Positions 46,054 to 54,752 of a stretch of DNA of 64,000 nucleotides are shown in pieces. The DNA is taken from positions 496,001 through 560,000 of the forward strand of contig NZ_JAKEVY010000003.1 in the NCBI RefSeq assembly GCF_021491375.1. The letters are read 5' to 3'. Each line of letters starts with the position of its first letter. The first letter of the stretch is position 1. Position numbers and translations under genes: made by a program. Below the pieces are notes generated by a model. It saw nothing but the letters and a program-made list of their open reading frames with translations, searched no databases and was not told where the DNA came from. Origin of the DNA: Flavihumibacter fluminis (GTDB lineage Bacteria; Bacteroidota; Bacteroidia; Chitinophagales; Chitinophagaceae).

Positions 46054-47115
46054 ATGGCCAGCGCACTCACTGATGATCGCATGTACCAGGCCCTGGTAGA
46101 GAAGGACCCGGAATTTGAAGGAGTTTTTATAACCGGCGTAAAAACGACGGGAATATTTTGTCGCCCTACCTGCACAGCGCGTAAACCCAAGCGCGAGAAT
46201 GTAGAGTTTTTTCCGGGGGTACGGGATGCCATTGCTGCAGGGTATCGGCCTTGTAAAGTTTGCCGGCCCATGGAGCAACCTGCTGCAACACCGGAGGCTA
46301 TCCGGGGCTTGATCAGAGATCTTGAAAATGATCCTTCTATCCGGCTAAAGGATTATGATTTGAAGCAGCGTGGATTTGAACCAGCTACCCTGCGACGCTG
46401 GTTTCTCAAGCACCATGGCATGAGCTTTCATGCATTTCAACGGATGTTGCGGATCAACAATGCTTTCAAGAAAATTCAAAACGGCGAGTCGGTTACAGGT
46501 GCAGCATTTGATGCAGGATATGAATCCAACAGTGGCTTTGTAGAAGGATTTCGCTCGATCTTTGGGGTAACGCCCTCCAAATCAAAAAATGCTGGTATGA
46601 TTGACTGTAAGCGAATTGAAACACCTTTGGGTACTATGCTGGCATGTGCAACCAGCAAAGGCATTTGTCTGCTGGAGTTTTCAGATCGTCGCATGCTGGA
46701 GACAGAACTGGTGTATTTGTCGAAGCGACTGAATGCGACCATTGTGCAGGGGTCTAATCCGCATTTTGAATTACTGGAAAAAGAACTGGCAGCATATTTT
46801 GAAGGGAAGCTCAAAACATTTACAACTCCTATTGATCTGATTGGAAGTCCGTTTCAGCTGGAAGTCTGGAATCAGTTATTGACCATACCTTATGGTAAAA
46901 CGCGTTCTTATAAAGAGCAGGCGGACGCCCTGGGGAAGCCCCTGGCAATAAGAGCAGTAGCCAATGCAAATGGGTTGAACAAGATAAGTATCATCGTGCC
47001 TTGTCATCGTGTCATTGGATCGGATGGTAGTTTAACGGGCTATGGTGGCGGGTTGTGGAGAAAGGAGAAACTGCTGCAACTGGAAGGAGCGCCCATCCGC
47101 TTATCACTTTTTTGA
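46054..47115 (+). CDS. ada: Ada bifunctional DNA methyl repair protein and regulator
   Basis: 353 residues. The N-terminal zinc domain has the four-cysteine set in GIFCRPTCTAR and YRPCKVCRP; the first Cys takes methyl groups from phosphotriesters. An AraC-type helix-turn-helix follows (TLRRWFLKHHGMSFHAFQRM, NNAFKKIQNGESVTGAAFDAGY). The C-terminal methyltransferase has SFLELEF-like and IVPCHRVIGSDGSLTGYGGG with the suicidal Cys. It repairs O6-methylguanine and induces the adaptive response. The upstream A/T-rich box TAAATTTA at 46042 lies right before the ATG, so the leader may be very short. Confidence 0.95.
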   Translation: MASALTDDRMYQALVEKDPEFEGVFITGVKTTGIFCRPTCTARKPKRENVEFFPGVRDAIAAGYRPCKVCRPMEQPAATPEAIRGLIRDLENDPSIRLKDYDLKQRGFEPATLRRWFLKHHGMSFHAFQRMLRINNAFKKIQNGESVTGAAFDAGYESNSGFVEGFRSIFGVTPSKSKNAGMIDCKRIETPLGTMLACATSKGICLLEFSDRRMLETELVYLSKRLNATIVQGSNPHFELLEKELAAYFEGKLKTFTTPIDLIGSPFQLEVWNQLLTIPYGKTRSYKEQADALGKPLAIRAVANANGLNKISIIVPCHRVIGSDGSLTGYGGGLWRKEKLLQLEGAPIRLSLF

Positions 47116-47140
47116 AATCAGTTGGGTGCTTTTTGAGCAG

Positions 47141-48052
47141 TTAAATAGGCTGAATCAGCTGAACGCATCGCGGCAGTATCCGAATGTTCAGGGTTTCCAG
47201 GCTTTCTTTGGGTTCGCCATCAATATGTAAAGGCGCCAGATCCTTGTTGCGAATCTGGATTTTAGCTGTTTGAAAATATTGGATGGTTCCGGTTTGCTCT
47301 TCAAGTGCACTTGTAAGTTGCCCGGTTCTTACCTGCTGCATGAGGGCAAAAGGAAGTATCGCTTTATTCATTTTGGGCACAACTACGATATCCAGTAATC
47401 CATCATTAAGGCTTGCCTTTGGCGCTATGGTAAACTGGTTTCCAAATTGATTGCTGTTGGCAACGCTGATAAAAAAGGCATCGGTCTGGATCACATGTTC
47501 TTCCACTACCATTTCGAAATGATAGGTAGTAGCAGTGAAATAATTCTTGATGGTTTGCTGGGTGTAGGTAAGCAGTCCTCTACCTGGCTGTTGTGCAAAA
47601 TCATGGGCTACTTTGGCATCAAATCCGAGTCCGCATAACATACAGGCGAACTGTTCATTTACCAGGAAGGCATCAATATAGCGGGCTTTTCCTGTGAAAG
47701 CAAGTTCAATCGCTTTTTGCGGGTTTTTGGGAATACCTGCGCAATACGCGAGACCGTTTCCGGATCCGCAGGGTACAATTCCAAAATGGATGTCCAAATC
47801 CCGGAGATCACTCATGACGTTGTTGACGGTACCATCTCCTCCGCAAATAATTACATCGGTATATGCTTCTTCTTCAATTCGTTGCCGAACAAAAGAGTAA
47901 TCGCCACTGGCAACAGTTGGTAGGACAATAGCCTGCGACTTGAACCTTTCGGCGGTCTGTTTGACTAAATCAGCCAGATCGGCTTTAGGCCTGGTTCCGG
48001 AAATCGGGTTGACCAGGAAGATCAGTTTTTTCTGCGAGGGGTCCACTCTCAT
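47141..48052 (-). CDS. diacylglycerol/lipid kinase family protein (YegS/DagK-like)
   Basis: 303 residues. The nucleotide-binding GGDGTVNNV motif and VPCGSGNGLAYCAGIP are diagnostic of the DAGK catalytic fold, and the C-terminal beta-sandwich (ASLNDGLLDIVVV, LAPLHIDGEP) completes it. It phosphorylates diacylglycerol or a related lipid at the membrane. Convergent with ada (25 bases apart) and 33 bases downstream of the GH43 gene on the same strand. Confidence 0.92.
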   Translation of the reverse strand: MRVDPSQKKLIFLVNPISGTRPKADLADLVKQTAERFKSQAIVLPTVASGDYSFVRQRIEEEAYTDVIICGGDGTVNNVMSDLRDLDIHFGIVPCGSGNGLAYCAGIPKNPQKAIELAFTGKARYIDAFLVNEQFACMLCGLGFDAKVAHDFAQQPGRGLLTYTQQTIKNYFTATTYHFEMVVEEHVIQTDAFFISVANSNQFGNQFTIAPKASLNDGLLDIVVVPKMNKAILPFALMQQVRTGQLTSALEEQTGTIQYFQTAKIQIRNKDLAPLHIDGEPKESLETLNIRILPRCVQLIQPI

Positions 48053-48085
48053 GCATTACCCTTTGGTTAAGGCAAAGCTAAGGGA

Positions 48086-49045
48086 TCAGGGCTGTTTAAG
48101 ATGCTTAAATTCTGCTGCGGAAATTTTAATAACGGTACCATGGCGGGCGCCTGCAGGAAATCTGAGTTGCGGGCTCATATCTTCCCATTGGCGCAAATCT
48201 TTTGACCGTAAACAGGCATACTGTTTGGCAGTATACTGATCATAGTACATCCACCAGTAGCCCTTATGGTAAATCATAGTGGGACCTTCGGCCCAGGTTT
48301 TACCGGAAATAGGTTCAGATGGTTTGGAATAGGGGCCAGTCAGTTGTTTACTGGTGGCGATCCGAATATTTTTCTCGGGCGATGGTTTCAGTGTTTCATC
48401 TTTCAGCAATAGGGTGTAAGTGTTGCCGGTTTTATAGATACTGGCATCAATCACATTAAAACCCTGGTCGTAGAGCAAGGCGGTTGGCGTGAATGATTTA
48501 AAATCCCGGGTTAGTGTGTAATAGATGCGGTGATTGTATTTATCATCTCCATTTCCTTCTGTTTTTGGGAAGCGACCAGGTATGGTCGATGACCAAAAGA
48601 TGATGTATTGTTTGGTATTCGCGTCATAAAATACTTCCGGTGCCCAGGTATTAAGGGTGGCAGGCTCCTGTTTCATAACAGGGATGAATACCTGCTCAGA
48701 CCAGTTAACCAGATCTTTCGAGTGTGCATAACCGATACCCTGATCATTCCAGCTTACGGTCCAGACCATATGAAAACGGCCATCCCCTCCGCGGGTAATG
48801 CAGGGGTCGCGCATCAGTTTATCATTGGCAACAGTGGGGGTAAGAAAAGAGGAATCTCCTTTAAGGGAGGCCCATTGTAAACCATCATAACTATATGCCA
48901 AATGAAGTCCGTCTTCTCCATTGCCCTTGAAATAGGAAAAAATAAGTACACTATCGATCTTGATTGCCTGGGCGGAGGAAAATACTGGCAGCAATCCGAA
49001 GATCACTGCCAGCAGGAGTTTATACTTTTGGAACTTTATATCCAT
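48086..49045 (-). CDS. exported GH43-like beta-propeller glycosidase
   Basis: 319 residues with a signal peptide (LLLAVIFGLLPVFSSAQ). Five-bladed propeller repeats and the acidic triad positions fit GH43 and relatives: MRDPCITRGGDGRFHMVWT, TWAPEVFYD and KTWAEGPTMIYHKGYWWMYYD. Substrates of this branch include arabinofuranosides and galactofuranosides. Its start lies inside the last 26 bases of the Gfo/Idh/MocA gene, indicating coupled expression. Confidence 0.85.
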   Translation of the reverse strand: MDIKFQKYKLLLAVIFGLLPVFSSAQAIKIDSVLIFSYFKGNGEDGLHLAYSYDGLQWASLKGDSSFLTPTVANDKLMRDPCITRGGDGRFHMVWTVSWNDQGIGYAHSKDLVNWSEQVFIPVMKQEPATLNTWAPEVFYDANTKQYIIFWSSTIPGRFPKTEGNGDDKYNHRIYYTLTRDFKSFTPTALLYDQGFNVIDASIYKTGNTYTLLLKDETLKPSPEKNIRIATSKQLTGPYSKPSEPISGKTWAEGPTMIYHKGYWWMYYDQYTAKQYACLRSKDLRQWEDMSPQLRFPAGARHGTVIKISAAEFKHLKQP

Positions 49046-50324
49046 TTTGGTAATTAGCTTTCAGCAGGGCGTTGGCAGCTTTGCTGTTGAATTGTGATTT
49101 AGCGTTGTCCCATTTGAGCAGTTCCTTTGTGCGGAAAGCGATGTTACCTAATTGACAAACCTGTGCGGTTAAGGATGCCTGTTGGATGGGCGTATTCAGT
49201 TTAGATGGATCTTTTGACTTGATTGCTTCCAAAAAATTGGCCATATGTCTTTCGAGAGAATCTCCTTTGTCCTTTTGAAACTCCACTGGCTCCATCTTTC
49301 CTTTTTCTTCTTTCACATACCATCCTTCCCGGTTTAATACCAGGGTACCGTTGTTACCGATAAAGGCAGTGCCATGTGTTAGTCCATATGGACCGAGATC
49401 GATACCGGTTGCGTGTTCCCAAACGATGTTAAACTTATCGTATTCAAACACAGCAGCCAGGGTATCCGGCGTTTCAGAAGCGTCATCCGGGTAGGCCATT
49501 TTACCACCGGAAGCCATCACCTGGTTGGGGAACTGGGCTTTCATGCCTAATAAAGCATAGTCCATCATGTGTACCCCCCAGTCGGTCATGAGTCCGCCTG
49601 CATAATCCCAGAACCATCTGAAATTAAAGTGAAAGCGATTCGCATTAAAAGGCCGTTTGGTGGCGGGACCCAGCCATCTCGTGTAATCTACACCGTTAGG
49701 AACTGCAGCATCCTGTCTGATGGGAACCGGTTTCATCCAGCCCATATAGGCCCAGGACTTGACAGTGCGGATATTACCCAGCTTACCACTATGCACAAAA
49801 TTGACAGCTTCCTGGAAATGAGGTGCACTTCGTTGCCACTGGCCAACCTGAACGATGGAACCATAGCGTTGCTGGGCAGCTTCCATAACCCGGCATTCTT
49901 CTACTGAGTTACCACAGGGTTTTTCAACATAAACATGTTTACCGGCGGCACAGGCATCCACCATCTGGATACAATGCCAATGATCTGGTGTGCCAATGAT
50001 CACAATATCTATATCCTTATTATCCAGTAACTCACGGTGATCCTTATAGGTTTTTACCGGCATACTGCGGGAAGCGAGTTCTCCGGCTCTTTTGGTTAAT
50101 ACATTTTCATCAACATCGCAAAGTGCGATACAGCGAACATTGGGTTGTTTAAGGATTGCCTGGAGATTACTCCATCCCATTCCGTTACAACCGATCACAC
50201 CTACATTGATTTGATCAGCGGCGCTCAGTTTGCCGGAAAAAGAGTTTGCGAAAGAAGGCAGGGCAGTTACACCCAGTGCAAGTGTTGCGGATTGCGCGAG
50301 GAAACGTCTACGTTGGTTTGACAT
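49020..50324 (-). CDS. Gfo/Idh/MocA-family oxidoreductase, Tat-exported
   Basis: 434 residues with a twin-arginine-type signal (QRRRFLAQSATLALGVTAL). Rossmann motif VGVIGCNGMGW, then GTPDHWHCIQMVDACAAGKHVYVEKP, in which the EKP motif marks the family. WFWDYAGGLMTDWGVHMMDYAL is the typical C-terminal substrate-site segment. These NAD-dependent enzymes act on sugars in the periplasm, possibly via redox-assisted glycoside cleavage or keto-sugar reduction. Forms an operon with the overlapping GH43 gene. Confidence 0.9.
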   Translation of the reverse strand: MSNQRRRFLAQSATLALGVTALPSFANSFSGKLSAADQINVGVIGCNGMGWSNLQAILKQPNVRCIALCDVDENVLTKRAGELASRSMPVKTYKDHRELLDNKDIDIVIIGTPDHWHCIQMVDACAAGKHVYVEKPCGNSVEECRVMEAAQQRYGSIVQVGQWQRSAPHFQEAVNFVHSGKLGNIRTVKSWAYMGWMKPVPIRQDAAVPNGVDYTRWLGPATKRPFNANRFHFNFRWFWDYAGGLMTDWGVHMMDYALLGMKAQFPNQVMASGGKMAYPDDASETPDTLAAVFEYDKFNIVWEHATGIDLGPYGLTHGTAFIGNNGTLVLNREGWYVKEEKGKMEPVEFQKDKGDSLERHMANFLEAIKSKDPSKLNTPIQQASLTAQVCQLGNIAFRTKELLKWDNAKSQFNSKAANALLKANYQNGYKVPKV

Positions 50325-50398
50325 GACGGCTGGTTTGGTTTGTATGGATTGGTAATATACAAACTAAATCGTTAAACGCCATGCGGTACTGTTGGTCT

Positions 50399-51445
50399 TT
50401 ACCACCTCAGGAGGGCACTTGCCCAGGTGAATCCGCTTCCGAATGCTGCCAGGCAAACCAGGTCGCCGGCTTTGATCTTTCCTTTTTCCCAGGCTTCACA
50501 AAGGGCGATGGGAACTGAGGCGGCAGTGGTATTACCATACTGCTGAATATTGTTATAGACCTGGTGATCGGCCAGCTGGAGTTGCTGTTGTACAAACTGT
50601 GCGATGCGCAGGTTGGCCTGGTGTGGGATCAGCATGTTGATATCGGAAGCCTTTAATCCGTTTGCTTGCAGGGCTTCATTGATGACTTCCGGAAATTTAA
50701 CCACGGCTTTTTTGAAAACAGCGGGACCATCCATATAGGGAAAGTTCTGAGCCTTGTCAATCATTTCATGGCTCATGAACTGTTCTCCGATGGTGGCGCC
50801 TTCTTTAAAATCAGCATAGTGGCCCCAGTGATTGGCATGGGTACCAGGGTTGTACATGGCAAGCAGTTCAGCGCTTTCGCCATCACTGTGAAGGTGCGTG
50901 CTCAGGATACCCTGGTTGGAATTTTCGGTAGGTTGCAACACCACTGCGCCGGCACCATCTCCAAAGATCACTGCAACATTGCGCCCGCGGGTACTGAAAT
51001 CAAGCCCGAAGGAATGTTTCTCACTACCTATCACGAGGATGTTTTTATACATCCCTGTTTTTATGAACTGATCAGCTACCGATAATGCATAAACGAAACC
51101 ACTGCACTGGTTGCGGATGTCGAGAGCGCCAATCTCTTTCATTTTCATGGCCCGTTGAACCAACACGCCGCAGCCGGGGAAATAATAATCAGGGGAGAGG
51201 GTAGCAAAAACAATGAAATCAATATCCTGTGGGGTGATTCCTGCTCTTTCTATTGCGATTTTGGCAGCTTCCACACCCATGGTTGTGGTGGTTTCACCCT
51301 GGCGGTCGGCATACCTGCGTTGGGTGATTCCTGTTCGTTCGCGGATCCATTCATCACTGGTTTCCATATACTGGGTCAGGTCCTGGTTGGTCACAACATT
51401 CTTTGGAACATACATTCCTATTCCCGCAATCTTTGATCGGAGCAT
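50399..51445 (-). CDS. fabH: 3-oxoacyl-ACP synthase III family (FabH)
   Basis: 348 residues from ATG 51445. The Cys-His-Asn triad is present in RNQCSGFVYAL, LIPHQANLRI and YGNTTAASV. FabH starts fatty-acid synthesis by condensing an acyl-CoA with malonyl-ACP. This variant is slightly longer than E. coli FabH (about 317) and may be one of several paralogues, some used for special lipids or pigments; no other synthesis gene is adjacent. A TATATTTG box lies just upstream. Confidence 0.9.
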   Translation of the reverse strand: MLRSKIAGIGMYVPKNVVTNQDLTQYMETSDEWIRERTGITQRRYADRQGETTTTMGVEAAKIAIERAGITPQDIDFIVFATLSPDYYFPGCGVLVQRAMKMKEIGALDIRNQCSGFVYALSVADQFIKTGMYKNILVIGSEKHSFGLDFSTRGRNVAVIFGDGAGAVVLQPTENSNQGILSTHLHSDGESAELLAMYNPGTHANHWGHYADFKEGATIGEQFMSHEMIDKAQNFPYMDGPAVFKKAVVKFPEVINEALQANGLKASDINMLIPHQANLRIAQFVQQQLQLADHQVYNNIQQYGNTTAASVPIALCEAWEKGKIKAGDLVCLAAFGSGFTWASALLRW

Positions 51446-51462
51446 GGCAAACAATTATCCTG

Positions 51463-51470
51463 CAAATATA
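51463..51470 (-). promoter_or_regulatory. promoter -7 box of fabH-like gene
   Basis: TATATTTG on the minus strand fits TAnnTTTG and lies 17 bases upstream of the ATG. A clear TTG at the expected -33 position is missing (TTTAC is nearest), so the promoter call is tentative. Confidence 0.4.
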
Positions 51471-51516
51471 ATCACTCCACCCGCCGTAAAGGAGTGAAAT
51501 TTCGTAGATTAGGAAG

Positions 51517-51858
51517 ATGCGTTATAAGTGGATCAGACAAAACCTGGAAGTGTTGTTGTGGGTGGGTGCTATTCTGTGGCTGGCCATAGGAGTGGACTAT
51601 CGTGCAACGGCAGCAGGATTTTGTCCCTTTCGGATGTTGGGACTTGAAGCCATTACAGGGTTGGAAGGATGCCCGGGTTGCGGGTTGGGAAGAAGTATCG
51701 CGGCAGCGCTGCATGGTGAATTCAGACTTTCCTGGCAGCATCACTGGATGGGGATTCCGGCCCTGTTGATTATATGCAGCAGAATTGTAACTTTAATACG
51801 AACCCAAATTAAAAACCAACCCGGATATGATGGATACCTACCTGATGAGTCTGCCTGA
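51517..51858 (+). CDS. DUF2752 membrane protein
   Basis: 113 residues with two membrane helices and the family motif CPFRMLGLEAITGLEGCPGCG-type: first Cys-Pro at about 37-38, then GCPGCGLGRS at about 53-62. The paired cysteines suggest metal or heme binding, but no function is known. The gene overlaps the TM2 gene by 32 bases, which suggests coupled expression. Confidence 0.85.
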   Translation: MRYKWIRQNLEVLLWVGAILWLAIGVDYRATAAGFCPFRMLGLEAITGLEGCPGCGLGRSIAAALHGEFRLSWQHHWMGIPALLIICSRIVTLIRTQIKNQPGYDGYLPDESA

Positions 51859-52177
51859 CCTGCAGCCCGAAGAGGCTGCGGGAATCAAAGACCTGACCAG
51901 TAAAATGAGTGAATCACAAAAGAATCAGTTTCTGATGATCTATAGCGGCAAGCGCAAAAAACCGGGTGAGATCCTGCTGCTAACCTGCCTTGGGTTCGTA
52001 GTGGTGGCAGGTATTCAACGATTTGTTGTTGGCCAGGTAGGCATGGGAATACTCTACCTGTTTACCGGTGGCTTATGCCTGATCGGTACCATTATTGACG
52101 TGGTAAATCATAAAAAAATCGCAACTGAATACAACCTCCAGCAGATGTACGAATCATCAAGGATGGTTGGCCTTTAA
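51827..52177 (+). CDS. TM2-domain membrane protein
   Basis: 116 residues. After a 60-residue cytoplasmic part, two helices separated by a short turn form a TM2 domain (ILLLTCLGFVVVAGIQRFVVGQ, then GILYLFTGGLCLIGTIIDVV). TM2 proteins are of unknown function and are often next to DUF2752 genes, as here. The 3' end overlaps the convergent esterase gene by 21 bases. ATG 51830 is an alternative start. Confidence 0.85.
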   Translation: MMDTYLMSLPDLQPEEAAGIKDLTSKMSESQKNQFLMIYSGKRKKPGEILLLTCLGFVVVAGIQRFVVGQVGMGILYLFTGGLCLIGTIIDVVNHKKIATEYNLQQMYESSRMVGL

Positions 52178-53149
52178 TTGCAGCAGCCAGTCGGTAATTT
52201 CTTTTTCAACACCAGCGGCATCTTTTGATTTGAAAGGAGAGGCGATCACATGATCACCGGTATTCGGCATGGCGATTTCTTTCTTCAGGGCTTCGGGTGT
52301 GCCTACCTGTTGGAACATTTCGCGCATGGCGGAGACTTTCACCACGGGATCCTGTTCCTGCTCGTTTTTATAATAGTAGAGCAATAACAGGGGTTGTTTG
52401 ACTTTGGCAAATGTTTCCGGCGTCATGGTAGTTTCCAGCAATTCCTCCAGGGCAACAGTGGCTTCCAGTCGGTATGGTGTGTTCCAGTATTGTTTATAAG
52501 TGGGACGGTCATCCGAAGCAGTCCGGTATTTACCACCCAGCACCAGCTGTGCAATCTGTAAGCCCCATGGATTGTTCAGCAGCCAGGCATTTGGATCATT
52601 AATCGCAATATTGGGTGATAATAACACCAATGCATATACGTCGTTCGGATAGGTGGCGGCTAGTTGCAGGGCGTTGGTGCCCCCGGTAGAAGTACCCATC
52701 AGAATAACTTTTTTGCCAAGCTGTTTACCAACTGCCAGGGCTTCCTTGGCCGACTCCCAATATTTTTCAGGAGTAAGATTGGCCAATGCATCACTGGTAT
52801 CGATGCCATGTTCGGCTAAGCGTGCCAGGTAGAGATTGGCGCCCATAGCTTTAGCTGCATGCAGATGAGTAGGTGCTCCTTCAAATTGGGAGGCACTGAA
52901 ACCATGCAGGTATACAATTGAATATTCGGTAGGCTGGCGCAGGGAATCATTGTTCCAGATTATGCGGGCCTCATTATCCGGCTTCAGTTTAAAGGAGGCT
53001 TCTTTATTGCGGACATAGGTCTCCACTTCCGGAGCATCAGGAACTACGGGCATTTGAGAAGAATAGTCCGGGGTGGAAGGATTGGGTCCTGCCATATAGG
53101 CTACTGCCAGAACAACCGGGATACCAAACAACCATTTTTTGCTTGCCAT
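52157..53149 (-). CDS. membrane-anchored alpha/beta-hydrolase (carboxylesterase-like)
   Basis: 330 residues with an N-terminal signal anchor (LFGIPVVLAVAYMAG). YLHGFSASQFEG supplies the oxyanion region, MGTSTGGTNAL the nucleophile Ser, QDPVVKVSAM the Asp and NTGDHVIAS the His. It resembles monoglyceride lipase or carboxylesterase families; the substrate is not known. The start codon lies at the foot of a 15-base hairpin and has no visible Shine-Dalgarno sequence, so translation may be controlled. Confidence 0.85.
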   Translation of the reverse strand: MASKKWLFGIPVVLAVAYMAGPNPSTPDYSSQMPVVPDAPEVETYVRNKEASFKLKPDNEARIIWNNDSLRQPTEYSIVYLHGFSASQFEGAPTHLHAAKAMGANLYLARLAEHGIDTSDALANLTPEKYWESAKEALAVGKQLGKKVILMGTSTGGTNALQLAATYPNDVYALVLLSPNIAINDPNAWLLNNPWGLQIAQLVLGGKYRTASDDRPTYKQYWNTPYRLEATVALEELLETTMTPETFAKVKQPLLLLYYYKNEQEQDPVVKVSAMREMFQQVGTPEALKKEIAMPNTGDHVIASPFKSKDAAGVEKEITDWLLQLKANHP

Positions 53150-53189
53150 AAAAGGAATGCTTTGCAGGCAAAATAAGCATTCCTTTTAT
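53148..53189 (-). terminator. 15-base hairpin between Gfo/Idh/MocA gene and esterase
   Basis: A perfect inverted repeat, ATAAAAGGAATGCTT (53148-53162) and its complement at 53175-53189 with a 12-base loop. On the minus strand it follows the upstream stop by 11 bases and ends in CCTTTTAT, resembling an intrinsic terminator with a short T tract. The last bases include the esterase ATG, so it may also hide that start. Confidence 0.65.
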
Positions 53190-53200
53190 GAATCCGGTTA

Positions 53201-54508
53201 TTAACACTGAACGGGCACTACGATTCCTTCCTTCCGGCTTTTCTCAGCTGCAAATCCCATCAGGTGACTTTCGATAGAAGCTTCCAGGGTGGAGGTCAGC
53301 ATATTCGGATCATTGGCATGTACTGCCATAACAAAATCAGCCATGAGTCGGAAATCACCTCCGCCATGCAAGTCGGTTGTTTCTGCCCATTTTTCTTTTT
53401 TACCATTCTGAAAGCTGGTAATAACCATTTCGGTCATATCGCCCACAATATCACCGTGACTGCCCATCACGCGGGTACGCCGGCCTTCATAGGAAGTGAA
53501 AGCCTGCAAAGAGAAGCTTGCAGTAACGCCGCCTTCAAATTGAAGGTTGGCAACATAATGATCTGGCTGGTCATTGTCCATCCGGTATACGCATCTGCCA
53601 TAATCAGTTGTGCGTAACTGTTCCATTATATAATCCCCCTGTGCATCCTTGTCTTCGGGCAGATCAAATACATAAGTACGCTCCCGCAGTTTGTGATAAA
53701 TTTTGATCGCAGAATAGGGACATTCTTCTTCCACTTTGCAACCATCTGTACATCTATGGGTGCTGCCTTCTGGTGCATTTTCCTGGCGGAACCATCTTAG
53801 GCCACCAAATGCATGAACTGCGGTACAGGGTTTACCCACCAGCCAACGAAGAATATCAAGATCGTGGCTGGCTTTTGCCAGAATGATAGGTGTAGTGGTG
53901 GTACTGTTTTTCCAGTTCCCTCTTACATAGGAATGGGTCATGTGCACATGCTCGATGGGTTCCAGGTGCTGGATACTGATCAGTTCGCCGATGGCACCAC
54001 TTCTGATCAGGCTGCGGAGTTTGCGGAAATAGGGGGCATATCGCAATACATGGCAAACTGCTACAATTTTTCCGGAGGCATGCGAAGCTTCCAGGATCTG
54101 GCGGCATTCTTCTTCTGATGGGGCGATCGGTTTTTCCAGCAATACATGATAACCTGCTTTGAGAGCGGCGAGGCAGGGCCCCACATGCAGGCGGTCAGGT
54201 GAAGCGATGATAACAGCATCTGCGAAGCGCGGTCTTGTAAAAACATCTTCCCAATTGAGAAAGCAGTTTTCAGCCGGTATTTTATGTGTAGTAGCATAGC
54301 GCTGGTTTCGGATTGGGTTGGGTTCTGCTACCCCGATGATATCAAACTGTTGTGGATACTGGGAGGCAAACTGTCCGTATACATATCCCCGGCGACCGGC
54401 ACCAATCACAATAGCCGTAACCGGTTTTTCAATTGTTTCAAAACGTTCGGGTAACAGAATATGGGTGGTCTTATCATCATAGGGGAACTCCTTAAAATTC
54501 TTCGTCAT
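53201..54508 (-). CDS. Gfo/Idh/MocA-family oxidoreductase, cytoplasmic, with Cys motif
   Basis: 435 residues from ATG 54508 (TTG 54514 also in frame). Rossmann motif VIGAGRRGYVYG, then ASPDRLHVGPCLAALKAGYHVLLEKPIAP with the family EKP signature, and the substrate segment KASHDLDILRWL. Residues about 255-275 hold CTDGCKVEEECPY, a Cys cluster found in a subgroup of these enzymes that may bind zinc. No signal peptide. Its sugar substrate is unknown. Confidence 0.9.
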   Translation of the reverse strand: MTKNFKEFPYDDKTTHILLPERFETIEKPVTAIVIGAGRRGYVYGQFASQYPQQFDIIGVAEPNPIRNQRYATTHKIPAENCFLNWEDVFTRPRFADAVIIASPDRLHVGPCLAALKAGYHVLLEKPIAPSEEECRQILEASHASGKIVAVCHVLRYAPYFRKLRSLIRSGAIGELISIQHLEPIEHVHMTHSYVRGNWKNSTTTTPIILAKASHDLDILRWLVGKPCTAVHAFGGLRWFRQENAPEGSTHRCTDGCKVEEECPYSAIKIYHKLRERTYVFDLPEDKDAQGDYIMEQLRTTDYGRCVYRMDNDQPDHYVANLQFEGGVTASFSLQAFTSYEGRRTRVMGSHGDIVGDMTEMVITSFQNGKKEKWAETTDLHGGGDFRLMADFVMAVHANDPNMLTSTLEASIESHLMGFAAEKSRKEGIVVPVQC

Positions 54509-54539
54509 AACCAATCTGTTTTATCGTTCAAAAAATAAG

Positions 54540-54640
54540 GTGAAAGGTACGAAGGGCGGGGAGAGGGGGAGATGAGGATTTGGTTAAAAAATGGAGGAAA
54601 GGAAGATGGAGGAATGGAAGAGGGGACTGCTGATTAACAG
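54540..54640. repeat. purine-rich low-complexity tract
   Basis: Two almost pure A/G stretches (54551-54577 and 54592-54633) precede the bipA promoter. They contain several G-runs of 3-5 bases. No gene or known element is visible. Confidence 0.4.
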
Positions 54641-54680
54641 GGTGTTATGATATATAACATAATCTTTATGGGAATTTAGC

Positions 54681-54710
54681 TTGTGGGGCGGGCAAATAGC
54701 TGTACCTTTG
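54681..54710 (+). promoter_or_regulatory. Bacteroidota-type promoter of bipA
   Basis: TTG at 54681 and TACCTTTG at 54703-54710 are 19 bases apart, an exact match to the consensus. The ATG lies 42 bases after the -7 box. Confidence 0.75.
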
Positions 54711-54752
54711 CGCGCCCAAAGGCAAATTTTGTTCGGGGACAGAAATCGAGTT

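Noticed and set aside
54551-54577. Canonical four-run G-quadruplex
   Set aside because: Only three runs of at least three G lie close together, so the standard motif is not met.
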